Source: Bretschneidera sinensis (Eukaryota > Streptophyta > Magnoliopsida > Brassicales > Akaniaceae). Taken from it: a stretch of DNA of 64,000 nucleotides. Location: the NCBI GenBank assembly GCA_023935145.1, contig CM043700.1, positions 28,280,501 to 28,344,500 of the forward strand, written 5' to 3'. The notes below the pieces were generated by a model. It saw nothing but the letters and a program-made list of their open reading frames with translations, made no database searches and was not told the DNA's origin. Below are positions 21,867 through 35,700 of this stretch, one piece after another; within the stretch, counting starts at the first letter, position 1; each line of letters opens with the position of its first letter. The position numbers were made by a program, and so were the translations under genes.

Positions 21867-24800
21867 ATGGTGAGGATAATACCTATGGCGTCCTCAATTC
21901 GACCTTCTTTCTCCTCCTTCAGGTTCTCTACAACTCCTCGTTTGGGCCTTTCTCTCTCCTCTTCTAACCCTTCTCGGAGGCTCCTTTTCTCTCATCTCGC
22001 TAGTGGTAAGATTCTCTATTAGATTTGTACCAGTATGAAAGATGGAATTAGGTTTTCCCCCGTGTAATTTTGTTGGCTGTACTTGTGGAACATGCTTACA
22101 ATTTACCTACTCAAAATACATTCCTTTAATGCATTTTATCACAGACAACTCAAATGGCAAATGTTATTTGTTTGCAGAACCAGTGATTATTGTTAAGAGG
22201 AGAGTAGTGGCAATTGAGTATACCAATTAATTGTTCATACATGAAAATTATGTTTGGTTTTGAGGGATCGATGTTGGCATTCATTTGCAAAATGGTTCAA
22301 TTGACTAAATTAGTCGAGGATTAAAATTGATTTGTTGTCTGTTATATGCAATGCAACCACATGAATGCCTTGTGCAGTTATGCATCGTACAACTCTTAAG
22401 CCACCGCGCTACATTAATTTTATTGGGCAATTCTAGCTGCATCATCTCTTTCATTTGTTTGGTTCGTTTCTTTTTTCCTTTGGGGAGGGGTTGTTAAGTT
22501 TACAATTGCGTTTGTGTATAACCAACCTTGTTAATATATTTACTACTTGGACTTCTTAATGCCTGAAAGCTGAAAGCTGAAGCTATTTAGATAATTAGCT
22601 CATCTGTATTCTATTTTTACTACAAGAATGGTGCTCATGACGCACATTTAGGTTTTTATTGTGTACCTTTGAGGGATTGGCTTGCAAAGCAGTTGGTGTT
22701 TAAAATATTGTGGTTCAAGTACTTGTAGCTTCTTTTTCTTCTTCCCTCCTCCCCTTTGATATGATTCGTTCTCACCTCTTTTCCTAACTTTTACCTAAAG
22801 AATGATGTATTTTGAAGATTAGGCGTCATTGGGTGTATGCCTTGTGCACTTGGAACACCTAGGCCTTATAAAACGTAGCTATTATCTATTGCTTTAATGG
22901 GATGGCATGCTTAAATGAATTTTTCGCTGATTTAATGATTTTAAATTGTTCTCAGCTGTTCCACAATCACAGTTTTTTGGTTTGAAAGCATCTAAGCTGT
23001 TGAGAGGAGGGGTTAACAGCATAGGGCTGGCTGCAGCTGGGAACATGGCACAAGCAAGCACAACTGCTACTCAAGAAAATGCTCTAGAGTGGGTCAAAAA
23101 AGACAAGAGAAGAATGCTTCATGTAGTTTATCGTGTTGGGGATTTGGACAGGACCATAAAGTATATATCTTTTTTTTATATGAATTGAATTGCCTTGTAA
23201 TCTCATAAATGATGTGTGATCTTTTATTATTCTGTACAATCACATTTATTGGAATCTTAGGATCAAACACAAACATCTGGTTACTGCAGATTCTATACTG
23301 AATGCCTGGGGATGAAGCTTCTGCGAAAACGTGACATACCAGAGGAGAGATACACAAATGCCTTTCTTGGATATGGGCCGGAAGATTCTCACTTTGTGAT
23401 TGAACTTACTTACAGTAAGGCATCTGAAACAGTGGTATCTCATATGAACATCATATTTGAATACTAGAATGCTAAAATATGAACTGTGCATGAGCTTAAG
23501 AGTCTGTGTACTATAAGGACCTGTTGTTGATATCAATTGTTATTAATTATGCTGCCAGATTATGGAGTTGATAAATATGACATTGGAACTGGATTTGGCC
23601 ATTTTGGTATTGCAGTTGAGGATGTAAGTTTTTACAGTTGAAATTTGTTTCCGTTAATGATTACTTTATGTTCTTCCTTGTTAAGTGTCCAACACAAATT
23701 TTACTAGTATGCTGTTTTTACACTTCTGTTCACTATTATTGGCCCTATCAGAGACATAATTACATCCTTCTCTTATTAGGTTGCCAAGACTGTGGAACTC
23801 ATAAAAGCTAAGGGTGGCAAAGTAACCCGTGAGCCTGGTCCTGTCAAAGGTGGCAACACAGTAATTGCGTTTATTGAAGATCCTGATGGTTATAAGTTTG
23901 AATTATTGGAAAGGGGGCCTACACCCGAACCCCTCTGTCAAGTTATGCTTCGTGTTGGTGATCTTGATCAATCCATAAATTTCTATGACAAGGTGAAGGC
24001 TTTTGGTGATTGAACTGATGTATCTGTTATGATTTACAGTCTCCAGTGCAAAGATACCAGCTGCTTTTGCGTCTCTGTTTTAAGTTGTGTATATTATTCT
24101 CAATATGTTTCTCCTTTTGCTATAGGCCTTTGGCATGGAGCTTCTCCGCAAACGAGATAATCCAGAATATAAGGTAATGTGAGCTTTCTTCCTTAGCACC
24201 AAAAAGGGGTTTCAATGGGGTGTGGTGGGGGGGTTCATTTGCTTGCTTTGATCAATTAAAATGTGGTCATATGAGTTTTTTAGTGGGTATATGTGTGCAT
24301 CTGTACCATACCTTGCTGATATGAACTTGTGGTTACTGCTTTTAGTATACAACAGCAATGATGGGTTATGGTCCTGAAGATAAAAGTGTTGTACTTGAGC
24401 TGACATACAACTATGGGGTTACTGAATATGAGAAAGGAAATGGTTATGCTCAGGTAGAAACATTCTTTTCTCCCAAGTCTGCTCTAAAGAAGATTTTGTT
24501 TTTTGTGGTGTCCAAGATATTGAAATGTGTCTAGCATCTTCTGTTTTTCTATTCTTTTGTTTGCCTTTGTCTTAAATTTACTATGTTATATGACCAAGTG
24601 GAGACTGATTTCTTGCATCTTACCAGATTGCAATAGGCACAGATGATGTTTATAAAACTGCGGAGGCAATAAAACTCTATGGGGGAAAGGTTACCCGGGA
24701 ACCCGGACCATTACCTGGTATCAATACCAAGATCACTGCATGCTTGGATCCTGATGGTTGGAAGACGGTATGCCTTCCAAAGATTTATACCTTTGATTCT

Positions 24801-25493
24801 TGTGATCCCAAAACCGATGTTTTTGCACTGGATGACTTTGTTATCATTTTTCAGATTATCAACATATGACGCGCCTGCAATAGTAATCCAATTCGATTTA
24901 AATTGAGAACTTTAATTGTTAAACTTCCCTTTAAACTTGATGACATACTTTGGACGGTTGGATTTGGGCTTTGTACTTAGCCAGTTTTCGTTGTAATGTG
25001 CTTGAGTTGATTTGGCTTTTGTTTTTCTGCTGCGTTTGTAGCCAAATTGTATATGATGTCAAATTCATACCACTAGGATAAGGAAAATTTTCTGCCTGTA
25101 ATGTAGAGCATACATCTGCAGTGCGGTTTCTATTAAAGTTATGTGCATCCTATCATTTGTGGTTACTTAATTTAACATTAATGAAGATTCCAATATTTGG
25201 GATCAACACACACTTTGACAAGGTAAAGATGATCAACTTGTTCCACATCATTCAAGCATGTTAATAATATTTTGCACATGCACAAACAGATTGTTAGAAA
25301 GCACATTTTCAGATATAAATTCCATTTCTTATTTAATGTGCTCAACAATTTTCCTGCTAAGAGAAGTGTAAGAGCCACTTCTGTTGTTTCTCTCTCTCTA
25401 ATGATTAGCCTTGTGGAATTGATTTAATTTGTTACTTGTTTCTTTTTGCAGGTTTTTGTTGACAATATTGATTTTTTCAAGGAGTTGGAGTGA
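21867..25493 (+). CDS. GLX1: Lactoylglutathione lyase (glyoxalase I), plastid-type, two glyoxalase domains
   Basis: Nine exons: 21867-22005, 22956-23160, 23290-23414, 23559-23623, 23780-23992, 24126-24173, 24346-24453, 24627-24767, 25452-25493. They sum to 1086 bp (361 aa), in frame with GT-AG introns. The enzyme isomerises the methylglyoxal-glutathione hemithioacetal to S-lactoylglutathione, the first step of methylglyoxal detoxification. Residues 1-~80 are Ser/Arg-rich ([10 protein letters not shown] start) and look like a chloroplast transit peptide. A second in-frame ATG lies at 21885. Domain 1 (from ~98) keeps the usual metal ligands: His102 ([10 protein letters not shown]), Glu153 (VIELTY), His171 (GHFGIAVED), Glu219 (YKFELLERG). 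Domain 2 (from ~235) has Gln at the first ligand place (CQVMLRVGD) and lacks the last Glu (GWKTVFVDN), so it is probably not catalytic, as in relatives. An AATAAA lies downstream at 25638. Confidence 0.96.
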
Positions 25494-27517
25494 GTCTTAA
25501 TAGGAGCATGATGATACCAAGCTTGCAACACTGAAATCTGAATCCTGGCAGAAGTGATTCTTTTCAGGTCCTCCCCAAGAGTGTATCAAATCCCATTTTG
25601 TAGATAAAAGCTATAATATCTTTTACAATGATCAGGCAATAAACATCTCGCCATTAGCTTTGCTGCAGTGAAGGAAGTCTGAGATATTTATTTATCTGTT
25701 TGATTGTCTTTCTCTTTTTGTTCCAGTGAGAAATTTTACTTGCAACGTACTTGTGGTGATTCTGCTTCTTGTTTAGGGAAGTTGAGTGTAAGCATTGTAA
25801 GCATAAACAGCTTAGAGAACAACGACCCAAAATGTGTACTGTAGCAAACAATTTCAAGCTATATTCTGTTTTTTGAATGCGAGTCATGAAACTTTGTTCT
25901 CTTGAATTTAGGCAGTCGCCAAAAGAAGCAGAAGGATGAGTAGGAACATCAATTTTTTCCTTGTAGGTCTAAGCTCGTGTAAGATATGGAGAGTGTTGCT
26001 TATATAACAAGAAAGAAACGGCAATATAATGAAATCAACCTTTTATTGTAACAAAAAAAATCAACCTTTAACGGTGTAATTATATAGACCATGTGGTGCC
26101 AACAACATTCAACATAATGAAATCAAGATCAGCTCCCAAAGAGGCTTCCCGATCAAACCACCATTGAAGCCATTAGATAAAAGACAATTGCACAGCCACC
26201 TCCGTCCCAAGGGCAGTATCCGATAAGAAAAAACAGAGACAGTTTATTGAAAATCCACGCTTCAAAAATAAAATCGAAAAATAAATAGTTGGGTGAGTTT
26301 AACTTGTTATACTTCCTTGCATAGCTACTAGAACATGATCAGACATAGAACCGGTCTAGACATTGAATCATTAATTCAAACGTGTGGTATTATTCATATT
26401 TCATACGCTTCCCTTAAGCACCCATTTCTAACATTTTGAAAACTTGAGTAGTAATTACCACTCAAGTTAATTACTACTCAAGTTTTCAAGCACTACTGTC
26501 CTCTTTTACCAATTTCTACATGAATTAAATTAGATTTCTGTGTATATAATTAGAAATGCCAGCACCAATGAAACTTTGCAATTTTCTTTCATAAATTATA
26601 TATCAGTTTAGGTAAATGAAAAAAAATTTCATTACCTTCCATTTATTGCAAAGATCATATAACTGATACTAATGCTTTTAAGAGATTCTAATACTTATGT
26701 GTTGTTTACTTTCATGCTCCTTAACGCTTAAATTTCAACAAACTTAAGTGTCCTAATGTATTTGTTGAGCTTGATGCTAAATATATTTGAAGGCTTTGTA
26801 TGTTTGGTCAATGGATCGTGTTGACTATGAGTACCAAATTAAGAAGTTTTAAAACATAGCCGTCATTTTAGTTACAAAATTATTAAAAACTTTTTGAACA
26901 TGGTGCACTTTTGATTGAGATGTAAGTTAAATGCTGCAAAAAGCCCAACCGATTAAAGAATTATGTAGTTGCAAAAATTAATGTAAAATCACAATAAGTT
27001 TTTTTATATTGAATTACTTTAACTTTGATATTGAATTATATTTGTAGTCAATAACCCATTTGTGCCGAAGGCATGGCCTAACTTTAATTCAATATCTTAT
27101 TTTGCATATAATTTATAGCAGCATTATCTATTACCTGCTTTTATAGTATATCATCAAAACATGTGCGTTCTGTCATATTGAAGAGAGCTTGCTCAAAAAA
27201 AGAAAAAAGAAATCACTTGCAGTTGATCATCAAATTATTTGCTTTCAATATAAATATACATTATAATCAAAATGTTATTAAATTATATGCACGTTATTTA
27301 TGTTTGCACCTCCTTCATGGGTGATGAAGGTCATATATTCTCGCTTTATCAGCAAAATATATATTGTTCAGTATACTTAGAAGGCTTGCATTGTGTATTT
27401 AATAGGAATATTTAAGTTCTAAGATTGACTTGTAATTTTGAACGAAAGTATCAGTATTATTCCTAAAGGAAATTCTTGGCTCCATCCCTGCAGAGAGTTT
27501 GTTGAGCTTCAAAAAGA
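25494..27517. other. Glyoxalase 3' UTR and spacer
   Basis: The first ~200 bases after the stop are likely 3' UTR, with AATAAA at 25638-25643. The rest is AT-rich with no recognised gene. One perfect inverted repeat (26436-26489) is listed separately. Confidence 0.5.
26436..26489. repeat. Perfect 22-bp inverted repeat with 10-nt loop
   Basis: The left arm 26436-26457 (containing AAAACTTGAGTAGTAATTA) pairs base for base with the right arm 26468-26489. The spacer is CCACTCAAGT, itself sharing ACTCAAGT with the right arm. No flanking target duplication was seen, and the stem is shorter than a typical plant microRNA precursor. Confidence 0.85.
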
Positions 27518-30500
27518 ATGCCGAAAGAAAAAAAGAAGAACAGTAAAGAGGCAAAAATGGAGAAGATGGAAACAAAAGAAGAGAATACACAACCACAACA
27601 ACAGAAACAACAAGCGAAAAATAAAAAACGCAAAGAGGCTTTTCCTTTCGGCAATTACAGAAGCTACTATGGCTATCGTGTAAATTCTTCCTCTCTCCTT
27701 TACTTTTTTCTTCTTATTTTCTCGAATTCTCTTTGGAAATTTGTTAGGATATCTAGGTTGTGCACATAGTCCATTTGTGGATACATATTTATACTATTTG
27801 GATGAGTTTATGGATATTTTGTTCATTATTTAGTTGACCCAGTTTGAGTTCTTGAGTTAGGATAGGGTATGTATCGGGAATAGTATTCTTCTAATCTCGT
27901 TTGTTTTACCTTTTATATTATGTTTATTTTTCTACATGATGTCTCAGATTGGTCATGATTTAGAAGAAGATCCTCGGCTTAAGGTTTTGAAGAAGGAATG
28001 GTTTGAGGGCAAGGATTGCCTCGACATTGGCTGCAATAACGGCATTATAACTATACAAATTGGTAACTATTCTTATTCATTATCATAATCATCTTTCATC
28101 TCGTGAATGATTTTCACCTTTTAAGCTTGTGGTTCTTTAAAGAATTTCTTCAGTTGCTTTTGCGTATCTCAAGGAACTTCCTCAGTTGCTAATTTCTTGT
28201 TTTAATGAGCTTGGCTTCTAAGTTCGTTCTGTTTGCTTGGGGTGGCTTATCTTAGTTTGTCCAGACACTTTTTTTTCGTAAATTGAGAACCGGCGTGCCC
28301 ATGTGGGCAGTTTGTCCAAACATTTGGGTGAAATGGGTAATTTTTCCATATTAGAGGTAGCCAACTTTCTCCTTTTGTCGATCTTATTCCTAGAGTGGAT
28401 TTATAATAAAGTCACTACAAAGACTAAAAATTAGAGTAGGCATAGATTAGGCTATGACGTATTTGATGAGAAACGTTGTCACGTTGCTGTTTATTGAAAG
28501 CAACTCAACAATGGGAAGCAGGAAAAGAGAATGTTTCTGGCGAATTTCTTTACAAGTAGAAGGAACCTCCAACAGGCAATTTGAAAAATGATTTGCATTG
28601 AAAGAAGGGTTCCACCCCTTCGTCCATGATATTCCTTTCAACTAAATTATTGTAAGCCTCATGACTATTTATAAAGTCTACCTCCCTTTTTGTGTTTCTT
28701 GATGAATTTGAGATAATATCATGATTTCTGAATTATAGGGTTCGTAGATTTGGTATAAGAAAAGGCATTGAAAAGTATTGTTTGGTCATACTTCTCTTTA
28801 TCTAGCATTTGTGACAGAAGTGTAAGTGAAAAGTAGAAATTTTTTTCATACTTTTGTTTATCTAGAATTGTAACAGGAAGTGGAAATTGGGAGTAAGAAT
28901 CACTGATCCATAAACTTGTATCATTTCAAGTGTGGTAATCTTGTGATAGTCTTGTTAGATTTGAGTTATGCATGCCCCCCTCTCCCTCCCCCAAAGAAAA
29001 AATGAAAGGGGAAGGTCAAAGGTTATTTTCATGTGTTGCAGATTAAGATTCATTTCAACATCATATATTTCGATTATAGATTTGCAGCTGCTAAAGTTTA
29101 TTTTCTTGTACACTTATTTTGATGATATTTTTTATTTTGCAGCGAAAAAGTTTAAAGTGCCGGAGCATTCTTGGAATTGACATTGATTCTAGTTAAGATA
29201 CCGATTGTAGTCTTAGTGTCTGTTGATATTCTTGTGAGCTCTTGTTACTACTATCTTTGATGTTTGCTGGTGAAGTTCTATAAAAGTTTATTTAATTTGT
29301 TTCTTCGATAATCATCTTGAGCAAAAAGCAAGCTTATATGTGATTGGATCAAGTCTTAACTGCAGTGTTGAATTGATGCATTTTATGGGTATCTCATGCA
29401 CAAAGTGCAGTGCATACACACACAGTTGTGCACGTTTGTACATGTGATTATGCGACATTTATGATAAGTACGTATCTAGCACACTTTCCTATATCTTACA
29501 TAATTATGGCATATTAGACTTCATCGTGGTATGTATAGTTTTGTGTCACTATGAAACACATTGGTAAAGTCATATGAATGGATAACATGGCAGCATTCTT
29601 ATTTTGGGCATACTTTCTGTGATGGTCTTATGGTGACTTAATGATTCGTCTTGTTTTTGGTCTTTTATAAACAGTTCTTTAGCGGGCCAGTACTTTGGTA
29701 GCTTGAAATTTGATGGAAGCCTAAGTAATTTTCTTTATCTTCCAGATCGCATTGAGGATGTATACTGGCACCTCAAGAAGTTTGTGAGACTGGAAACTGC
29801 TGAGAAGACACGTGCAAAGAAATCCAAATTGGAGCTTGCAGGTAAAGAGAATGGTTTAGAGCACACTGTTACTTCATCGTCAAATGAAGAGACAAGAGAG
29901 AGTTCAAGGCATTGTTCTTCCTCTGAGGAAAGTGTTCTATCTCAGATAGTCTCCTTCAGAAAAGAAAATGTTGTTAAGAGTCAGCGCCCACCAGAGAAGT
30001 GTTATGATACTATTCTTTGGTAATTTTTCCCCCTTATTTCTATGTACAATAACATTTGTGTTACCTTAAAGAAGTGGATTGCGAAAAGAATTGATTTCAT
30101 AAATGGGCTATTTAGTAAGGAAATTTATAATTTTCTTTTGAAAGCTTCAGTGTGAGTTTATATAATGTAAGAAAGAATCGTAAGATTTTGTTGGCAAAGA
30201 CTTTTCAAATTCAAGCTGAAAAATCCTTCAAGATTTTCTCGTTGTCCCTCCTCTCTGATCATCTAGTGCTAGTGACTCTGCCTGCCACATTTTTCCTTGT
30301 AACAAGATTCCATTTTTTTTCTGGCAAGCAAGAAATATTCATTACTATTTTCCTGTATATAAAATTAGCATATTAGATATCCTCATTGTGCCGCTCGTGT
30401 GGTGAAATGGATTTGTCTTCTGTGATGCAGTTTGAGCATAACAAAATGGATTCATCTGAACTGGGGTGATGATGGATTGATGACTTTATTTACTAAGATT

Positions 30501-32052
30501 TGGAAACTCCTTCCTCAGGTAATTGTTATATCCACTGTCTAATACTTATCAAAAAAAATATCTATTGTCTTATGGTACAAATTTTCAGTTTGTTGTTAAA
30601 GGTAGCCACGATTAGATAGCATTTCTCTCTTATCATATGGAAATATCCTTCTGAACTCTCTTGAGCAATTTTGTCCAACTGTAAGCAGGGTGGCGTTCTT
30701 GTGTTGGAACCTCAATGTTGGAAATCATATGAAAATAATCATCGTGTCTCTGAGGTATTACCTTCTTTTGCACTCCTTATATGATAGTATCTAATATAAT
30801 CTTCCATGGCCAAAAGTTAAATAACTATTCTCTTCAAAAAAGTTGCATTGAATACATACAGGAAGTGTGCCAGGCGGAGTTAGTGTGGTATAGCTGTTAG
30901 TAAGGCGTAGAGCAGTAGCGGTCTTAACCTGTTACAGAATCGACTCTGAACGCTGTTCATGGCACGGTTAGCGGTGAAAAAGAATAGCGATTGTTGAATC
31001 GCTCTTTCGACTGTGATTGCTCTTGTGAAGCTCAGAGGTAAGGAGCTATAGCACCTTTAGGAGTGAAGGCAAGATCCGACTTTCAATCGAGTGAATAGCA
31101 GGCTTGTAGTTGAATCGAGATTGGCGATTAGTACAAGATCGAAAATCTAACTCACTAATCCGGAATGTGGAACTGGTAAAGGTCCCTTGCTTTAGTCTTA
31201 GTCCCTGCCCCCATCCTCTCCTTTCAGTCGAGCTCTACTCCGTCCCCTTTCTCTAGTTTTTGAATGCGTCATAGGATTAGGTTTAAGAATTTTTTTTCTT
31301 CCTCTAATAATTTGGATCATTATTCTGGAAACTTTCAACAATGTATTAAGTTTGGTGGCTACTCTGGTGCCTTTGCAACAAAAAAAGGCAATTTGCCCTT
31401 TGTGGTAAAATCCATACTTCTGGTGATAAAACACATACTTTTGGAGGTAAAATTGTATTTTTTTTTTTGTTGTCATCAATATTTTTTATATTTACCACCA
31501 GAAATATAAATTTACCATCAAAAATATATGTTTTAACACAAAATGTAGAGGAAAGGCAAATTGCCTTTTTTTCCCCAAGGCATCATAGACTCAGCCTTTA
31601 AAAGTTTATGCTCTGCTTTTTAAGTATATATCTACACCTTTCTAAAATAAAACCTTTTCAAATCTTGGATTAGCATTACTGTTTCAGTTTTTATATTTAC
31701 ATTCATCCCTAAGAATTATATTTCTTAAGTAGATCCTTTAAGAAATCCTTTTCTGCTTGTTTAGACAACAGCAATCAATTATTGTAATATTACGTTACGT
31801 CCATAGCGTTTTCGAGAAATTCTCCTAGATAAGGTAAACTGTTTGCTCTAGAAACAATATTTTGAATTTCCACCTTGTTTAAATGAAACAATCCGAAACA
31901 ATTTGTAGGGTGTTTTTTAGTAACTGATATAGATCGTTGAATGTCTGATATCATATTTGCAGATTGGATTTTGAACAGTTGAAGACCTCACTTCCAGTTT
32001 GTCAGGCAGCCAAACTGGATTCGACAGACCCATCTTTGCATTCCAGAAATGA
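27518..32052 (+). pseudogene. Bin3/MePCE-type RNA methyltransferase pseudogene
   Basis: Eight exons: 27518-27679, 27948-28062, 29143-29191, 29746-30019, 30431-30518, 30689-30754, 31765-31833, 31963-32052. They reconstruct the plant homologue of the 7SK/small-RNA methylphosphate capping enzyme (Bin3 family, SAM-dependent). A Lys/Gln-rich N-terminus leads to FPFGNYRSYYGYR, then the SAM motif LDIGCNNG, and a Bin3 block with [22 protein letters not shown] and GGVLVLEPQ. Three lesions break it. An extra G at 29157 shifts the frame just before the CRSILGIDID block. TAG at 31804 sits after TLRP where Gln or another residue is expected. TGA at 31972 replaces the Arg expected after KIGF. Splice sites and the final stop are otherwise intact, so the loss looks recent. 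The alternative is sequencing error, less likely with three independent lesions. Confidence 0.85.
30860..31590. repeat. Insertion-like block in the long intron of the methyltransferase relic
   Basis: Intron 6 (30755-31764) is about 1 kb and contains two foreign-looking parts. Positions 30866-31260 are GC-richer than neighbouring introns. They hold TATAGCTGTTAGTAAGG and GAATCGACTCT, which loosely resemble pol III A and B boxes, so a SINE is possible but unproven. Positions 31380-31572 form a foldback with perfect 18-bp ends (AAAAAAAGGCAATTTGCC and its complement at 31555-31572) and imperfect internal symmetry, MITE-like. Confidence 0.45.
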
Positions 32053-32670
32053 TTTACAGTAATACTGCGTCTCAAGTATGAGCCATCTCACCTGGTATAC
32101 ATTCTAGGAGTTATATCGTTTGTCGACCTGTCAATGCAGCTTTAACACAATCTTGGGAGGTAAAGTCGTGACTGCCCTCAGAACTGGATTTTAGCTATTC
32201 AATGGATTACCTTTTACATATATCGTTAGATTCTTATGTTAAAGAATCTCAGTGGTGATTTCCAGATGTTAAAAATCACTCTATTTTTCCTCATAAGAGT
32301 TTTGGTTAAATATTTTTGCCACCGCTTCCCTTGGAATCAATTAGATTTTCGTGTGAATCACCATTTCTCAGTTTATGCATGCATTGGTCGAATTGCAACA
32401 ACGGGCCATAATACAACAATTACCGAATATCGCTGATATGAGCATTTCTTTGGTTTTCATTTTACAAGTTAAAGTTTAAACCAGTAAATCAATCCAAACT
32501 GATTGCTTGATTCAATTTGGTTTGACCTTTTACTCAACTGGTTTAATTTTGATTTATTTCTTTAAAAAATAAATCACCGGTTTAATTTGGGTTGCGATAT
32601 AAACTTTTCTTCAATTTTCTCCTAAAAATATTTTAACTATAATTTTTAAAGCCTTTCATTGTAATCCTAA

Positions 32671-32714
<44 letters not shown>

Positions 32715-35700
32715 AGCAAATTTTATTTGTTAAGTATTTCTATATATAGTAAACTAATTTAAAACTCTTGAATGTTAATTTTCAGACAATGTTATATGAT
32801 GGATTGATAGATGATAATCTTTTTGTATGGACGAACATATATTTTATATTGTCCTAAAATATTATGCTGAAAATGAAAAGAAAAATAAACTTAACCAAAA
32901 ACAAAACGAAGTCAGACCAATTTACGTTTTAACCAGTTTTTATTTGAAATTTTTCTAAAGCCCCATAGCGAACCACGCACACCATGCAGTACTGCAAATG
33001 GCTTGCAAATGTACCACGACATTATGGCGCTTTATCTCCATTACATCCCCTACAAGAAAGAAAAAGAACCTCTTCGGGTTACATTCCCAAAATCTTCACA
33101 AGTTTTTAAAATTTTGATATTATTAATAACATTTTATCAATGTTGCACCACATCACAAGAAATTCAGACAAGCAAATCCTACAAGAACATTGTTGCTTGC
33201 ACACACATCACAGCTTTGAAGGCAGAATTCCTTTCCCATTACAACCGGATCAACCTCTCTTTAACAGCCAAAGATTGAGAAACCCTTGTAAATATTTTTA
33301 AAAATGCAAAAAGAAATAGGGGAGGCACATTGAAAGGCCAAAAAGTAGAAAGTGCATTTTGCATTCAGCTGGCCTTGAATACGCACATACCTCGAATTAA
33401 AAGTTCTGAATAGAACCTTTGGGGCCTCTGCCCTAACTGCTGCAATGCTCTACTCATTTTCCTGTCCAATTGTCTCTTGCTTTAATAAAGGGATAAAATG
33501 CAGACACTAGTCCCCACGAATATCGATAGAATCACTGAAAGCCTTTCAAGGAACACATTGACCTGAGCAAAGACCCTGCACAGTAAAAGAGCATGCATAT
33601 CTGCCCAATGTTCACAATTGTACCACTCCACTCTTAACCTAGTTATATCAAGGGTAAGCATATAGATATTCACACGACTACAATCATGAGATCTTGGATG
33701 AATTGCACCACTCCACACATTGAACTACCAAAAATTGTAAATCCAATCAGAGTTTTATTGGAAGTGGACGAGAGCTTCTGTACAAACCAAAAGCAACTCA
33801 AACAAAAATCCCATATTGATCTGCTTTCGCAAGTTCAAAAGCTTGGCATACCTGGCAATGCGAGCATAAAGAATTCTCTTAGAGAGCAATGCCATTACAG
33901 CAACAAGAAGGTAACATAATGGGAGTATTTGATCTCCCAACTGTGAAAAGCAAGATAACAATTGCCTCCAAAATCTGAATCTGGGAGATGTCAAAATTCA
34001 AGCAGCTTGTGTATCAAGTACCAGCCACAATGAACAAAATCGATACCAATCCTGCTCCTTTTCTCTCTTCTGCAACTCTGGCAAGCAGCTGCAATCTGAA
34101 TTCATAATTACACAAGTATGCATAGGGAGATATGTACATTGCTGGCCTAGACCTTTCAGCATTTTACTTGAAAGTTCCATCGTCCTACAAAAAGCACAAG
34201 GCCATTTCTTCTTCGGAAGAGAATGATCAATTTCAGAACTTGTGGAAGTAAAAAACTATGGCATGCACACTGCAGATTTCTGCAGAATTGTAGATCCCAC
34301 ATAAGACACTTGTTACAAACTAAAATCTATCTTCACACTATTCCCTGGTCAGTGGTCAGCTATTAGGCAGCCCCTTCATTGATCAGAGATGGTTAGCATC
34401 TGAAAGAAAACGTTTTGTGGTCTTCAAAATGCCATCCCTAAATAGTATTTTCTGTCACATTTCACCCTTTGGACAATACCATAGGAAGAAAAGAATCCTG
34501 CATATCACAAAGCATGAACATGAACATAAATATGCAAAATTATGTGAGGGTCATTAAAAAATAGCTTTAATACATATAAATGTGCAAAAACAATCACCAT
34601 ATCTTGCACAAAGATCGATGAGCTGCTAACTACTCGTCATTTTTAAAGAATGAAACTCTAAATAATCTTTACCTCAAGTAAAAACTTAGGGCAAATTGTA
34701 CTAATTTGATTAAAAATTAGTAAAACATGCTACTTGAGGAACAAAATAAAAGCAAAACCGGTAATAGTGAATCAACAGAACTACAAGATTCTGATAAAAT
34801 ATCTAAAATTCAGCTGCAATAAAATGCAGTCAGCCTAAACCAAAAGGAGTACCTACGATGCAAAATCCAAAAGTAAACAAAGTGGAATGCATATTAAAAA
34901 CAAATACCCCATCAAATGATCTGTGTCATTACTAAATAATAAAAGATAATATAAAAATCCAGAAAAAAAATTCAAAGTACAGGTAATAACTTGAAAATTT
35001 TGACATCTTTCAGATACAGATAGAGATATCAGTTTGCATTAGCACATTCAGGAATTACTCAACTCAACTAAGCCTTGACCCAAAACTTGCTGGGATCAGC
35101 AACAAACAAATAAAAAATCAGAGAAACATAAAAACATTCTGATGACCAAATGATATATTCTTATATATAAATAAGTATAACAGAATAACAGACCCTGAAT
35201 GTCAAGGACATGAGCCCACCACATGCTCACAGTTGCAAAAAGAATTTCTCAAGTACCATCTTAATTGACAAAACTACTTTATAGTAGACAGCACATTGCT
35301 GGCTTGGAAACAATTAAAAATAGAACTCTTAATAACCCAGAAAAATGTTAAAAGGGTTGAAAACACGCATCACATAGGTTCCTATATTAGATATGACCTA
35401 GGGATATTCCACAAGATAAGGCACGAAATACAGGCATCCGAACCACTATCACACATCACACCATGTTTTGTGCAGGTTGGTAGATAATGTCAAAAACACT
35501 TCTGGAAAACCATCAGGATATGATCAAGAGATAATGAAACAGTAAGATTACCACAGGAACTCGTGATCATAAATCAAGCAAGATAAAATTGCTTGTGAGA
35601 GCAACCATATGGCCTGAAAGGAATTTTGTAATCTAGTTAGAAAGAAAAAGATCACCTATAATTCATGTTACATAGAACCATAAATACATGGTTGCTGTGA

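Noticed and set aside
33003..33278. 91-codon plus-strand frame
   Set aside because: No recognisable domain, AT-rich surroundings, no splice partners.
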